A stretch of 39,685 bases of DNA from Candidatus Poribacteria bacterium (lineage in GTDB: Bacteria; Poribacteria; WGA-4E; JAJDTR01): NCBI GenBank assembly GCA_022827055.1, contig JAJDTR010000158.1, forward strand, positions 1 to 39,685, written 5' to 3'. Below are positions 27,999 through 36,700 of the stretch, in pieces. The stretch's first letter is position 1. Each line of letters begins with the position of its first letter. A program made the translations under genes and the position numbers. The notes beneath the pieces are model-generated. The model had not been told where the DNA came from. It worked only from the letters and a program-made list of their open reading frames with translations, and made no database searches.

Positions 27999-28068
27999 TG
28001 CGCTCCGCCGGAGCGCAGAGAAATGGGATATATCGCGTTCTATTGACATTTCGCCCCGCCGGGGCGAA
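27999..28068. repeat. Two 19-bp palindromes of the CTCCGCCGGAG-like family
   Basis: TGCGCTCCGCCGGAGCGCA at 27999-28017 and TTCGCCCCGCCGGGGCGAA at 28050-28068. Relatives are at 33043-33059 and 33091-33107. Most copies are preceded by a (T/A)GACAT or TTCACAT-like flank. Confidence 0.75.
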
Positions 28069-28141
28069 GGTGTACGGGGTTTTGGCGTTTCTATACACCT
28101 TCAAGATCTCTATCGTACTCGCTATTCGCTCGCTTGATCCT

Positions 28142-28206
28142 CTCCGGGGCTTTTAGAGGCTGGTGCGCAGTGCACACCCTACAAATGTACTTCTCAAACA
28201 GGTTCT
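28142..28206 (+). repeat. Partial copy of the 16383-16543 element
   Basis: It shares GGGGCTTT, GAGGCTGGTGCGCA, ACCCTACAAA and TCAAACAGGTTCT in the same order as 16482-16543. No left terminal repeat is visible, so it is a fragment. Confidence 0.65.
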
Positions 28207-28231
28207 AAAGCCACTAGGATTTAGGGAAGAG

Positions 28232-28259
28232 ACCGAGTTTTGGGGGAAAAAAACTCGGT
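28232..28259. terminator. Hairpin with 10-bp perfect stem, possible terminator
   Basis: ACCGAGTTTT (28232-28241) pairs with AAAACTCGGT (28250-28259) around an 8-nt loop, 18 bp beyond the stop of the minus-strand nucleotidyltransferase gene. There is no clear U-tract after the stem, so it may be a REP element instead. Confidence 0.4.
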
Positions 28260-28277
28260 TTCAACGCTCGACGGTGT

Positions 28278-28626
28278 TTATGAAATTGGTTTTTCATACA
28301 TTGTTACACCAACGCGCTGAATGTGCTCGGTTACGTCGGGATCGGTGATGTCGCGGAAGATGGAGAGGTCAAATGTATAGGGCCGAAACAGGTCGTCCAA
28401 GTCGCCCGCGATGCGGAGCAGGACGTTCAGCGTCAGGTCTGTCCCGCCGTGGAGGGTCAGGTCGATATCGGAGCCGGTTTTGTGTACCGCTTTGGCACGT
28501 GAACCGTAGAGAACCGTAGAGAACCGCCTTCTCCACTTGTGGGTAGCGTTTGAAGACATCGCAGATTTTCCGGGCGACTGGTTCTGATAAACCACACTCG
28601 GATTGGCGTAGGGGGTGGGCACTCAT
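28278..28626 (-). pseudogene. MNT-domain nucleotidyltransferase (MntA-like antitoxin), frameshifted
   Basis: The N-terminal part starts at ATG 28626 (MSAHPLRQSECGLSEPVARK) and runs to VEKAVLYGS. The C-terminal part continues in another frame with GSRAKAVHKTGSDIDLTLHGG, the MNT active-site motif GS-x10-D-x-D. The frames join at a 10-bp tandem duplication, GTAGAGAACC at 28506-28515 and 28516-28525. Removing one unit restores VLYGSRAKAV and a protein of about 113 residues. The start overlaps the HepT-like gene by 4 bp, as in HEPN/MNT modules. In that family, MntA AMPylates and neutralises HepT. Whether the shift is real or an assembly error cannot be told here. Confidence 0.8.
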
Positions 28627-29048
28627 GCGGATTCTTCCCGTTTCAGGTCTTGGAGTTTGGCTTGGAGCGCCTCAAATTCTGCATAATACACGTCAAGAAT
28701 TGCCTCAACAATCTGGGCGGCGGTGGACTCGTTATAGGTGTGTGATGTCAGGTGGCGACTTTGAATCATCGCCATCCATATCTCGCCATTTTCAATCAGA
28801 CCCGCCCTGAATGCGGCACGCGTTGTATCCTTGGATCCGTATAGGTTTTGTATTCCTTGCTCTTCAAGAAAACATTTTAGTGTGTTCCACGCCAATTCGT
28901 GGGTGTACTCAAAACCTTGTATTAATCCCTGTGCTTCCAGTTTTGAGAGTTGGCGTCTGCGTGCCAGTTCGACAGCTTCTTTCAGTTGGGAAAATGCCTT
29001 GTCAAAGTTATTGGCGCTTTGAATCCAGCGGATGTCTCGGTTGCCCAT
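28623..29048 (-). CDS. HEPN-domain protein, HI0074/HepT family (nucleotidyltransferase substrate-binding type)
   Basis: 141 residues, all helical. The start resembles the HI0074 family (RWIQSANNFDKAFSQLKEAV), with LIQGFEYTHELAWNTLKCFLEEQG in the middle and the R-x4-H motif in SRHLTSHTYNE. HepT-type proteins act as ribonuclease toxins of type II/VII toxin-antitoxin modules with an adjacent MNT partner. The partner overlaps by 4 bp but is frameshifted. If that shift is real, a toxin-like protein with intact key residues lacks its full-length antitoxin. Confidence 0.88.
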   Translation of the reverse strand: MGNRDIRWIQSANNFDKAFSQLKEAVELARRRQLSKLEAQGLIQGFEYTHELAWNTLKCFLEEQGIQNLYGSKDTTRAAFRAGLIENGEIWMAMIQSRHLTSHTYNESTAAQIVEAILDVYYAEFEALQAKLQDLKREESA

Positions 29049-29180
29049 GGGTCAATTCTCTTAATCAGGGGAATCGTGTCCAAAATCTTATGATTGGCTC
29101 GTGATGAAAGTAACCGTGGCGGCTGTTTTGACTTTATAGGTTTCACATCGTAGAAGTGGAGGTAATTCCCTGATTTTAGC

Positions 29181-29209
29181 TTGACATTTACTCGATGTGT
29201 GCTTATTAT
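29181..29209 (+). promoter_or_regulatory. Orphan plus-strand sigma70-like promoter
   Basis: TTGACA (29181-29186), 17 bp, then TATTAT (29204-29209). Both neighbouring genes are on the minus strand, so a transcript would run antisense into the DUF3800 gene. Confidence 0.35.
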
Positions 29210-29276
29210 TACAAACATTGCTAGGGACAAAATTCGGGTACATCCGTGTAATTGTCGGGCTGCGGTTCGCACAATT

Positions 29277-30119
29277 CTATATCCCTAGCTCTTTACTTTC
29301 ACGCCATTCCAAAGCCGCCACGTCGCGCGGCTTTTTTTGTGTGTAATACACGCCGTAGCCTGCCGTGCGTCGATCGTCGATATCCTGCACCAGTCGAAAC
29401 GCCTTCCACAGATACTCATAGCGGTCTTCGCCACGCTCGTATAGCCGTTGCAACGCCCAGACAAAGTAATCCACAGCTTGTAAGCCAGCATGTTGCTTCG
29501 GTGTTGCTACGGATACTTTCCGCGAGACAGCCCTCGTCATGTTTTGTTGTTTGGCAGAACTGTCTCGGGTTTTTTCGAGTTCTTGACGTAAGGCTGCGGT
29601 ACGGTTGGATTTGCCAAGTTTTGAGAAAATGATATGATATCTATTGCTTTGATGTAATCTTTCTTTGAACAAGCGTGGTATAAGATAGTCATAAAGTTCG
29701 TTTGGGTGATAGCGATAGTCAGGATTGCTTTCGTTTCGATGGCGGACATATTCCAAAACTCGCCGTTTGTCAGTAACAACAGCCGAAAAACGGAGTCCTT
29801 CCATATTCCGCAAAAGTCGATAGACTTCCCGTCGCACTTCGGGGACGTCATCTTTGGCATGAAAGGCATTCGCTGTTTTTCGCGCTTTTTCTTGCATAGA
29901 GGGCACATCTCTGAAATACGGATCGTTCATCAACCGCCCCCGTAGGTCATCAAAGCTACGCTGCGATTCCATCGGATTAGGCACGTCCAACAAGCCGAGT
30001 ATGAAAAAGCGGGAGCAACCCTCGGTGCCAATCAGGACTTTGCCTTTTGCTGAGAAAAGAGTGCTATCACCGGCTTCATCAATGAAATAGTGACGAACTG
30101 AGGAATGCGATTCTTTCAA
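29277..30119 (-). CDS. DUF3800 domain protein
   Basis: 280 residues. The DUF3800 signature is clear: YFIDEAGDST at the N-terminus (about 11-20) and HAGLQAVDYFVWALQRLYERGEDRYEYLW near the C-terminus. The domain is thought to have an RNase H-like fold with conserved acidic residues and is often found with phage or mobile-element cargo; its biochemical role is not established. The start codon is TTG at 30119, with AAGG upstream. It lies between the HEPN/MNT pair and tRNA-Leu, a typical spot for acquired genes. Confidence 0.82.
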   Translation of the reverse strand: MKESHSSVRHYFIDEAGDSTLFSAKGKVLIGTEGCSRFFILGLLDVPNPMESQRSFDDLRGRLMNDPYFRDVPSMQEKARKTANAFHAKDDVPEVRREVYRLLRNMEGLRFSAVVTDKRRVLEYVRHRNESNPDYRYHPNELYDYLIPRLFKERLHQSNRYHIIFSKLGKSNRTAALRQELEKTRDSSAKQQNMTRAVSRKVSVATPKQHAGLQAVDYFVWALQRLYERGEDRYEYLWKAFRLVQDIDDRRTAGYGVYYTQKKPRDVAALEWRESKELGI

Positions 30120-30210
30120 TTGTCCAGCCTTATGGAGCGTGCGATTCAGTGTCTTGTCCCGCAGTTCTTCTGTAAAGGTTGTCGTCTCGTGGTGCTCACT
30201 ACGTACACAT

Positions 30211-30243
30211 AAAAAAAGCCATATAGTGTCATTTCTATATGGC
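30211..30243 (-). terminator. Rho-independent terminator of tRNA-Leu
   Basis: On the minus strand, GCCATATAG (30235-30243) and CTATATGGC (30218-30226) form a perfect 9-bp stem with an 8-nt loop, followed by seven Ts (30211-30217). It lies 8 bp downstream of the tRNA 3' end. Confidence 0.9.
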
Positions 30244-30250
30244 TTGCGGA

Positions 30251-30335
30251 TGCCGGAGGTCGGACTCGAACCGACATGGACCTAGGGCCCGCTGGATTTT
30301 GAGTCCAGTGCGTCTACCGATTTCACCACTCCGGC
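30251..30335 (-). tRNA. tRNA-Leu (CAA)
   Basis: Minus-strand gene of 85 nt. The acceptor stem GCCGGAG pairs with CTCCGGC, with discriminator A at 30251. The anticodon stem CTGGA/TCCAG encloses loop CTCAAAA, giving anticodon CAA for UUG. A long variable arm and GGTTCGAGTCC T-arm are present, as expected for Leu. CCA is not encoded. Confidence 0.95.
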
Positions 30336-30834
30336 TTAAGATGATATATTTTAACATGATTTCGGTGGAAGAATCAAGCGGAAATTGGAAGGATGGCGGG
30401 GCAGCCACCCTAGATATGATTGTTGATTTTACGAGAAGTCGCGACCTGGAGATCGCTCCTACAAAGGATTTCCAATGGCTTTTTCGTTTCACCCAATCTA
30501 CGAGTTTCTGTGACTTGCTTCCGGCGGCGGGAGAAATCGCGACCAGGAGGTCGCTCCTACAGAGGATTCTGTTCGTCAAGAATCTATCAGTGATTCGATG
30601 ATTGTTGATTGTGTGCGATAAAGTGTTGGGTTTCACTCGCACTCAGGTACTTCTGGATGGGGTTGAACCTTAAAGTGCCTCGCAAAATATGGAAGATTTC
30701 TGCTGGATTTCCGCTCTACCCAACCTACAAGCTGATATGGCATGCCTCAAGTAGAGGTGGAGGTCGCGATTCGGAGATCGCTCCTACAGAGGATTAAGGA
30801 GAGGTCGTGATCGGCGATGTGTCGAAAAGTTGCG
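30336..30834. other. Intergenic region rich in palindromic repeats
   Basis: About 500 bp with three copies of the GTAGGAGCGATC-type repeat, at 30438-30462, 30536-30560 and 30763-30787. All are inverted relative to 1296-1320 and two have small variations in the tail. The open frames seen here are not supported as genes. Confidence 0.6.
30438..30787 (-). repeat. 25-bp palindromic repeat, copies 2-4
   Basis: Copies at 30438-30462 (tail AGGTCGCGAC), 30536-30560 (a more diverged copy) and 30763-30787 (identical to copy 1). They share the end GATCGCTCCTAC, except that the second reads GGTCGCTCCTAC. Confidence 0.8.
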
Positions 30835-30863
30835 TTGACGGGGAAAAGGGACTGTGCTAATAT
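30835..30863 (+). promoter_or_regulatory. Promoter of ridA-fabV
   Basis: -35 TTGACG (30835-30840), a 17-bp spacer and -10 TAATAT (30858-30863). An overlapping perfect TATAAT is at 30861-30866 with 20-bp spacing. The ATG is about 50 bp downstream. Confidence 0.65.
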
Positions 30864-30912
30864 AATTTTAGGATGTATGACATCATTACTTCATCTTCGG
30901 AAGGAGAAAGAC

Positions 30913-31374
30913 ATGCAGATAGAGAAGAGACTTGAGGAGCTTGGAATTACACTGCCTGAGGCGGCAACACCGGTGGCGAATTACGTGACAACGGTTCAAA
31001 CGGGGAATCTGGTGTTTACGTCGGGGCACGGTCCGGGCAACGGAGAGGGCAAGATTTATAAGAGTCAACTTGGCACGGATGCGGACGTTGAGGACGGGTA
31101 CCAATCGGCAAGACAGGTGGCAATCGGCTTGATCGGCACGCTTAAGCAAGCTCTCGGGGATTTGGATCGGATTCGGCGGATTGTGAAGGTGGTCGGGTTT
31201 GTCAACTCTGCGCCGACGTTCACGGATCAGCCTGCTGTCGTCAACGGGGCATCCGACCTTTTTGTGGAGGTGTTTGGCGACAAGGGTAAGCACACACGAT
31301 CCGCGGTGGGAATGTCGCAACTGCCGGGGGGGATTCCGGTCGAGGTCGAGATGGTCGTCGAGATTGACGTCTAA
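30913..31374 (+). CDS. RidA/YjgF/YER057c/UK114-family protein
   Basis: 153 residues from ATG 30913, with AAGGAG at 30901-30906. Earlier in-frame starts lie in or above the promoter. The sequence shows FTSGHGPGNGEG, GYQSARQVAIGLIGTLKQALGDLD, KVVGFVNSAPTFTDQPAVVNGASDLF and GMSQLPGGIPVEVEMVVEI. The canonical RidA catalytic Arg near the C-terminus (N-x-R-x-x-V) is not obvious; here it reads RSAVGMSQLPGG, so this may be a YjgH-like subgroup with another activity. RidA hydrolyses enamine/imine intermediates. It lies 20 bp before fabV in one operon. Confidence 0.85.
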   Translation: MQIEKRLEELGITLPEAATPVANYVTTVQTGNLVFTSGHGPGNGEGKIYKSQLGTDADVEDGYQSARQVAIGLIGTLKQALGDLDRIRRIVKVVGFVNSAPTFTDQPAVVNGASDLFVEVFGDKGKHTRSAVGMSQLPGGIPVEVEMVVEIDV

Positions 31375-31394
31375 GGTCGCCGGGGAGGAGGATT

Positions 31395-32585
31395 ATGGCA
31401 GTACAGGTTGTAAAACCGCGTATCCGGGGTTTTATCTGCACGAATGCGCATCCTGTTGGTTGCGATCAGAATGTGCGGGATCAGATTGACCACATCAAAT
31501 CGGTGGGGTCACCGAAATCTACTAATCTCAACGCACTTGTCCTCGGCGCATCAACGGGGTACGGACTGGCGTCGCGTGTCGCGTTAACATGGCTCTACGG
31601 CGCAAAGTCGATTGGCGTCTATTATGAACGACCTGCAGACGGGAAACGAACGGCTACCGCAGGCTATTATAACTCGTATGCATTACGCAAGCTAGCACAG
31701 GCGGATGGTTTTTTTGCAAGCGATGTGAATGGCGATGCGTTTTCCGACGACCTGAAGCAGGAGACAATCGATCGGATAAAACAGGAACTGGGAAAGATTG
31801 ATGTGTTGGTTTACAGTCTCGCCTCGCCTCGCCGCTACCATCCGCGAACGGGCGCGGAGCACCAGTCGGTGCTGAAACCGATTGGGGAACCGTTCAGAGG
31901 CAAGACAGTAGATCTCACCCGCGAGGTCATCACAGACGTTCTCATTGAACCGGCGACGGAGATTGAGGTGGAGGACACGGTCGCAGTCATGGGCGGCGAG
32001 GATTTGGAGATGTGGACCGAGGCGCTGCTGTCGGAGGATCTGTTGGCGACGGAGTCAACGGTTGTCGCCTATACGTACATCGGGCACGAACTCACGTGGC
32101 CGATATACCGCGACGGCACGATAGGGAAAGCTAAGGAGGATCTTGAAGCACGAATAAATGCGTTGGATGCGAAACTCTCGTCCGCGTTGGGCGGGCATGC
32201 GTATCTCTCGGTTAACAAAGCTGTGATTACACAGGCGTCATCGGCGATTCCGGTCGTTCCGCTCTACATCAGCGTACTATATGACATCATGAACGCACAG
32301 GGCATTAACGAGGACCCGATTGGTCAGATGGGACGATTATTCAGTGAACATCTGGGGTCTGGCTTGACGCCTGTGTTGGATGCCGATCGACGGCTGCGAC
32401 TCGATGATCGCGAGCTTCGTGCCGATGTCGTGGCTGAGGTGGCGAGGCGCTGGGAGGAAGTGAACACGGAGAACTATCTTGATTTGTCGGATTACGCCGG
32501 ATTTAAGCGCGGTTTTCGCAACCTGTTCGGCTTTGACGTGGACGGCGTAGATTACGATGAGCCGGTGCAAATCGAGTTGGTTTGA
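31395..32585 (+). CDS. fabV: FabV: enoyl-ACP / trans-2-enoyl-CoA reductase
   Basis: 396 residues, the expected length. Visible features are PRIRGFICTNAHPVGCDQNV at the start, nucleotide-binding ALVLGASTGYGLASRVA, YSLASPRRYHPRTGAEHQS, and the FabV active-site Y-x8-K in YRDGTIGKAK. The enzyme carries out the last step of fatty-acid elongation with NAD(P)H in the cytoplasm and is the triclosan-tolerant alternative to FabI. The start ATG follows GGAGGAGG. It ends with TGA at 32583-32585, one of the ordinary TGA stops in this window. Confidence 0.95.
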   Translation: MAVQVVKPRIRGFICTNAHPVGCDQNVRDQIDHIKSVGSPKSTNLNALVLGASTGYGLASRVALTWLYGAKSIGVYYERPADGKRTATAGYYNSYALRKLAQADGFFASDVNGDAFSDDLKQETIDRIKQELGKIDVLVYSLASPRRYHPRTGAEHQSVLKPIGEPFRGKTVDLTREVITDVLIEPATEIEVEDTVAVMGGEDLEMWTEALLSEDLLATESTVVAYTYIGHELTWPIYRDGTIGKAKEDLEARINALDAKLSSALGGHAYLSVNKAVITQASSAIPVVPLYISVLYDIMNAQGINEDPIGQMGRLFSEHLGSGLTPVLDADRRLRLDDRELRADVVAEVARRWEEVNTENYLDLSDYAGFKRGFRNLFGFDVDGVDYDEPVQIELV

Positions 32586-32677
32586 AGCGGCGAGGAATTC
32601 ACAAGCATTGGTGTTCGCACAACCTTCTTGCAATGTCATTTCTCCAAAATGACGGTGTACAAATGATATGTGTTAAA

Positions 32678-33591
32678 GTCGCGATTCGGAGATCGCTCCT
32701 ACAGATGCGCCTCATTTACCATGTCTCTGCGCCAAGTCGCCGATGCAAGGGGATTTGTATAGCATGGGATGTTCTATCGCGCACATTATTTCCTCGTTTG
32801 ATCGCTGTTCGCTCTTTGGATTCCCTCCCGGTCGTTTAAAGGCTGGTGCGCAGGGGATTTACTATCGCGCTAAGATTCCTATCGCCTTCCCTATTTGGTC
32901 AGTTGATCTATCCACTTGCTTGATTACACCCTACAAGGCTATGGCCTACTATGGGCATGATTCCACGAATATTCGCCGATTTTCTGTCCATCTACTTCGA
33001 GCGTCATTAGCCTCTTTATCGTTTTGCGCGGAGATTCACATGCCACTCCTCCGGAGTGGGATAATGCAGTACTTGTTGACTACTGACATGGCACTCCGCT
33101 GGAGTGCAAGAGCGATAATGATCCAGCGGAATAGTTATGCCGCGACCTTCGGATTGAGGCACTGAATTGCCGACGCCTTACCTCCGACGCAGAACCTCTC
33201 GAAGCGATGTGATACTGACCTCTACTTCCGAACAGAAATTCCCCTCCATCGGAAAGCATCGGACAATTGCAGTAGATAGATGTGGTTATGTCGAGACAAG
33301 GGCTGTGGTTTGATGCACGCAGTGTAGGTTCTCCGACAGACATCCGTTTTCCTTCGCAAACACTACGATTCTGGTCAGATCTCTTTTGATATCCGGTTAT
33401 CGCACGTTGCAATTTCCCATTGGCATTGTAATTGCTCAACCCTACCTAGAATTGATTTGAGCGGCATGAGGTTGGCGTCGACGTATTGTGACATGCATCT
33501 TCAATTCAGAGATTATTCGATTTCTCTAAGATTATGGTGCATCACTGGCAAATGGCGAAATTTAAGGTCGCGATTCGGAGATCGCTCCTAC
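32678..33591 (-). repeat. 25-bp palindromic repeat, copies 5 and 6
   Basis: Copies at 32678-32702 and 33567-33591, both identical to copy 4. Each ends CTCCTACAGAT on the plus strand. Confidence 0.8.
33043..33107. repeat. Two 17-bp palindromes of the CTCCGCCGGAG-like family
   Basis: CCACTCCTCCGGAGTGG at 33043-33059 and GCACTCCGCTGGAGTGC at 33091-33107. Flanks match those at 27999-28068 (CACAT or GACAT upstream, ATAAT downstream). Confidence 0.75.
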
Positions 33592-33776
33592 AGATCACTT
33601 GTAGTGAATTGCGGTATCACGAATCAATCATCGAATTTCCGGCATGTGTGATGGTTGGCTGTCACAACGATGCATCGTGTCTTCTACTCAGTAAACCAAA
33701 TCTCAATCCGCAATTTATCCAATACATCAATCACGGTCCGTTAAGACACAGATATTGAATGCAGGAGGTATTTACC

Positions 33777-36700
33777 ATGAAACTGAACCCCAGCTATTTG
33801 CTGGTAGTTATCGCGATTCTTTGCGTGATAATCGTGGCGGGCGCCGTTCACATCGCTATTCAGAATGTGAAGGACACGACTCGATTTACCGTGGAATCCA
33901 TCTTGCCCGAAGGCACGGTCTCGCAACGGGAGAACCTTACGTTCGCGTTCTCTGATCCGGTTGTGGAGGAGCGCTTACTCGATAAGGACCTAGACTATTC
34001 TCCGATTGAGTTCACACCGGAAATTCCGGGCAAATTTCGATGGGTAGACTCGGACAGGCTCCGGTTTTTTCCGGAAGTCACGTTTGCGCCTTCCACCGTA
34101 TACACCGCGAAAGTGTTGCCAACCGTCAGCCATTCGCCACATCGAGTTCTGAGCGGCAATCGGACGCTTTCCTTCGCAACCGAGCGTTTCAAGGTCAAGG
34201 CGTCAAAACTGTCGTTCGAGCGTGGAGCGGGAAGAAAAAGCCGAGCGAAGATTCGTGCGACAGTTGAATTCAACTATCCCGTCGATCCCGCTGCGCTAAA
34301 GGAGAAGCTCACGATTTCGTATGAGGACGGAAAGGCGATTTCGTATGAACCTATAACCGAGAATCCATCAGATATAATCGATTTGGAAACTGTAGAGATT
34401 GAGCGCAGCGCAGATAAACAGCGCTTTGTGCTAAGGCTTCCAAAAGAATTCACATGTGTCAACGGAGGAGTCGGTCTCAAGAGCGATTATCTCAACAAAA
34501 CGGCGCTGAAAGGACGCGGCCATTTAATTGTCGAAAATGCGAGTGTGCGCGACAGCGGCGGTGGTCATTATCTGGAAGTTCGTTTCAACTCACGTGTAGC
34601 CCCTGACCAAGCACAACTGTTCCTGACCGTTGAGCCGGAAGATAAATATCAGTTGATTTCTCACCGACGTTATCTACGGATTGAAGGCGATTTCGAGCCA
34701 GGCGACCGACGCACCGTAAAAATTGGACGAGGTTTATCCGCACAGGACGGGACAACCTTAAAACGGAATTTTTCAAGGACGCTCACCATACCGAATCTTG
34801 AACCGAACCTGAGATTCGTTGGCGGCGGGATGTATCTTCCAAGGGAGGGACATCTTAACCTCGGTTTAGCCACGGTCAACATCAGCAGCGTACTGATAGA
34901 CATAGAAAAGGTGTATGCAAACAATATTGTTTTTCTAGCGAGTTCGCAGGGTTGGTCGCGGTGGACAAGAAATCTCGGGAAGCCTCTGCACAGCGAAGAG
35001 ATTAGGATTAAGTCGGTGTTAAATGAAGAGATCACGACTCCGGTATCCCTCGCAGACTATCTCGCAGGCGATCGAATCGGCATCTTCAAAGTAACCGCCC
35101 GCGAATCGCAGAGACGGTGGCGTTACACAACTCAGTGGGTTATGGTTACCGACCTTGGCATTATGGCAAAGAGGACTGCTGACGAGTTGATGGTGTGGGT
35201 CAATTCGCTGTCCACGTTGAAAGGGATCAGTGGCGCGAGTATCAAGGTTGTCAGCGACAATAACCAGACTTTATTAAGCGGCACAACCAATTCCAACGGC
35301 GTAGTAAAGTTTTCTTCGATATCTGAAAAATTCGAGGGATTCGTCCCATTCGTGATTACAGCCGCAAAGGGGGAAGATCTTTCCTTTATTGAGCTAAATC
35401 GCCGAAAACTGTCTACTACGAACTTCGATACGACCGGGGCGCCATACTTGGAAAGCGGTTATGAAGCTTTTGTGTATACTGACCGCGGCGTTTATCGACC
35501 CGGCGAGACCGCGAACCTCGTGAGTATTGTGCGTGGCAAGGGCAATCTGACCCCACCGTCACTTCCAGTGCTGGTCGAGGTGTTGACACCCGACAAACGA
35601 ATCTTTCGAGAATATCGTTCGCAAACCGGGGAGGAGGGTGCATTCGCGTTGAGTGTGAAGCTCCCCGAATATGCCAAGACGGGGCGATACACCACCAAGA
35701 TTGCTGTTGCGGGCGGGGAAATCGGGCGCGGCAGCTTTCAAGTCGAAGAATTCATGCCAGACCGAATTAAAGTCACCCTCACGGCGGACAAACCGGTTTA
35801 TTCGGTGGGCGACGACATATCAATTGACGTCGATGCCGTGAACCTTTTTGGACCGCCAGCGATCAATCGAAAGGTGCTAGCGAGTTGTGATATTGAAGCG
35901 AGCGAGTTCACTCTCAAGAAGTGGGATTCCTTCACGTTTTCCAATGCGGCGTTAAAGTTCAAGAAGCGTCATATCAATCTTGGCGAGTCACGCACGAATG
36001 AGCTTGGAAAGGCGGTCTATCACCTTTCGATACCGTCGGAATTGAAACCGCAATCGGCATTGAAGGGGGTATTTGTCGCCACCGTGAGCGAACCCGGAGG
36101 ACGGGCAGTCAGCGCCTATAGAGGAGTGACCATTCATCCGTATACCCACTATGTTGGAATTCGCCGGTCGCCAGGGGGTTATGCGAAGCTCAATGAGGAG
36201 ACGGTACTAGAATACATTTCCGTCGACAACGACGGTGTTCCAACTGCCGGGCGAAATTTGAAGTTGACAACTTACAAAATTCGTTGGAATTCGATTCTGC
36301 GGCAAGATAGCGATGGAAATTACCGGTATGAGTCGGAGAAGCAAGCAGAAATACTTCAGTCGGTTCCGCTCTCTTCGGAAGAGGGAATCGGAAGGTATGC
36401 GTTCGCGCCCGCAGAATATGGTCGATACCGGATAGAGGTTCGGGATTTGGACTCGGGTGCGTCCGCCTCAACGGAATTTTACACCGCCGGTTGGGGTTAC
36501 ACGCCTTGGGCGATGGAAAATCCGGACCGACTTGAGATTGACCTGGATAAAGAAAGTTATCAACCCGGCGATACTGCGAAGGCACAGATTAAGGCGCCTT
36601 TTGCAGGGAAACTCATTCTGACGGTAGAGCGGGAAAATGTGCTGAGTTATCGAACAGTGACAATGCAGGAGAACACCGCCGTTATCGACGTGCCGATTCT

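Larger units (their letters stand above)
32586..33762. other. Repeat-rich intergenic region, no supported gene
   Basis: About 1.2 kb holding two copies of the 25-bp palindrome (32678-32702 and 33567-33591), two CTCCGG palindromes (33043-33059 and 33091-33107), and degenerate fragments of the GGCTGGTGCGCA family at 32838-32852. Several short frames occur, but none resembles a protein. Confidence 0.6.

Noticed and set aside
27999..28068. CRISPR array
   Set aside because: Only two palindromes with different arm sequences; there is no regular repeat-spacer pattern and no cas genes.
33080..33439. Minus-strand ORF in the repeat-rich gap
   Set aside because: It overlaps a palindromic repeat, with low-information composition and no ribosome-binding site.
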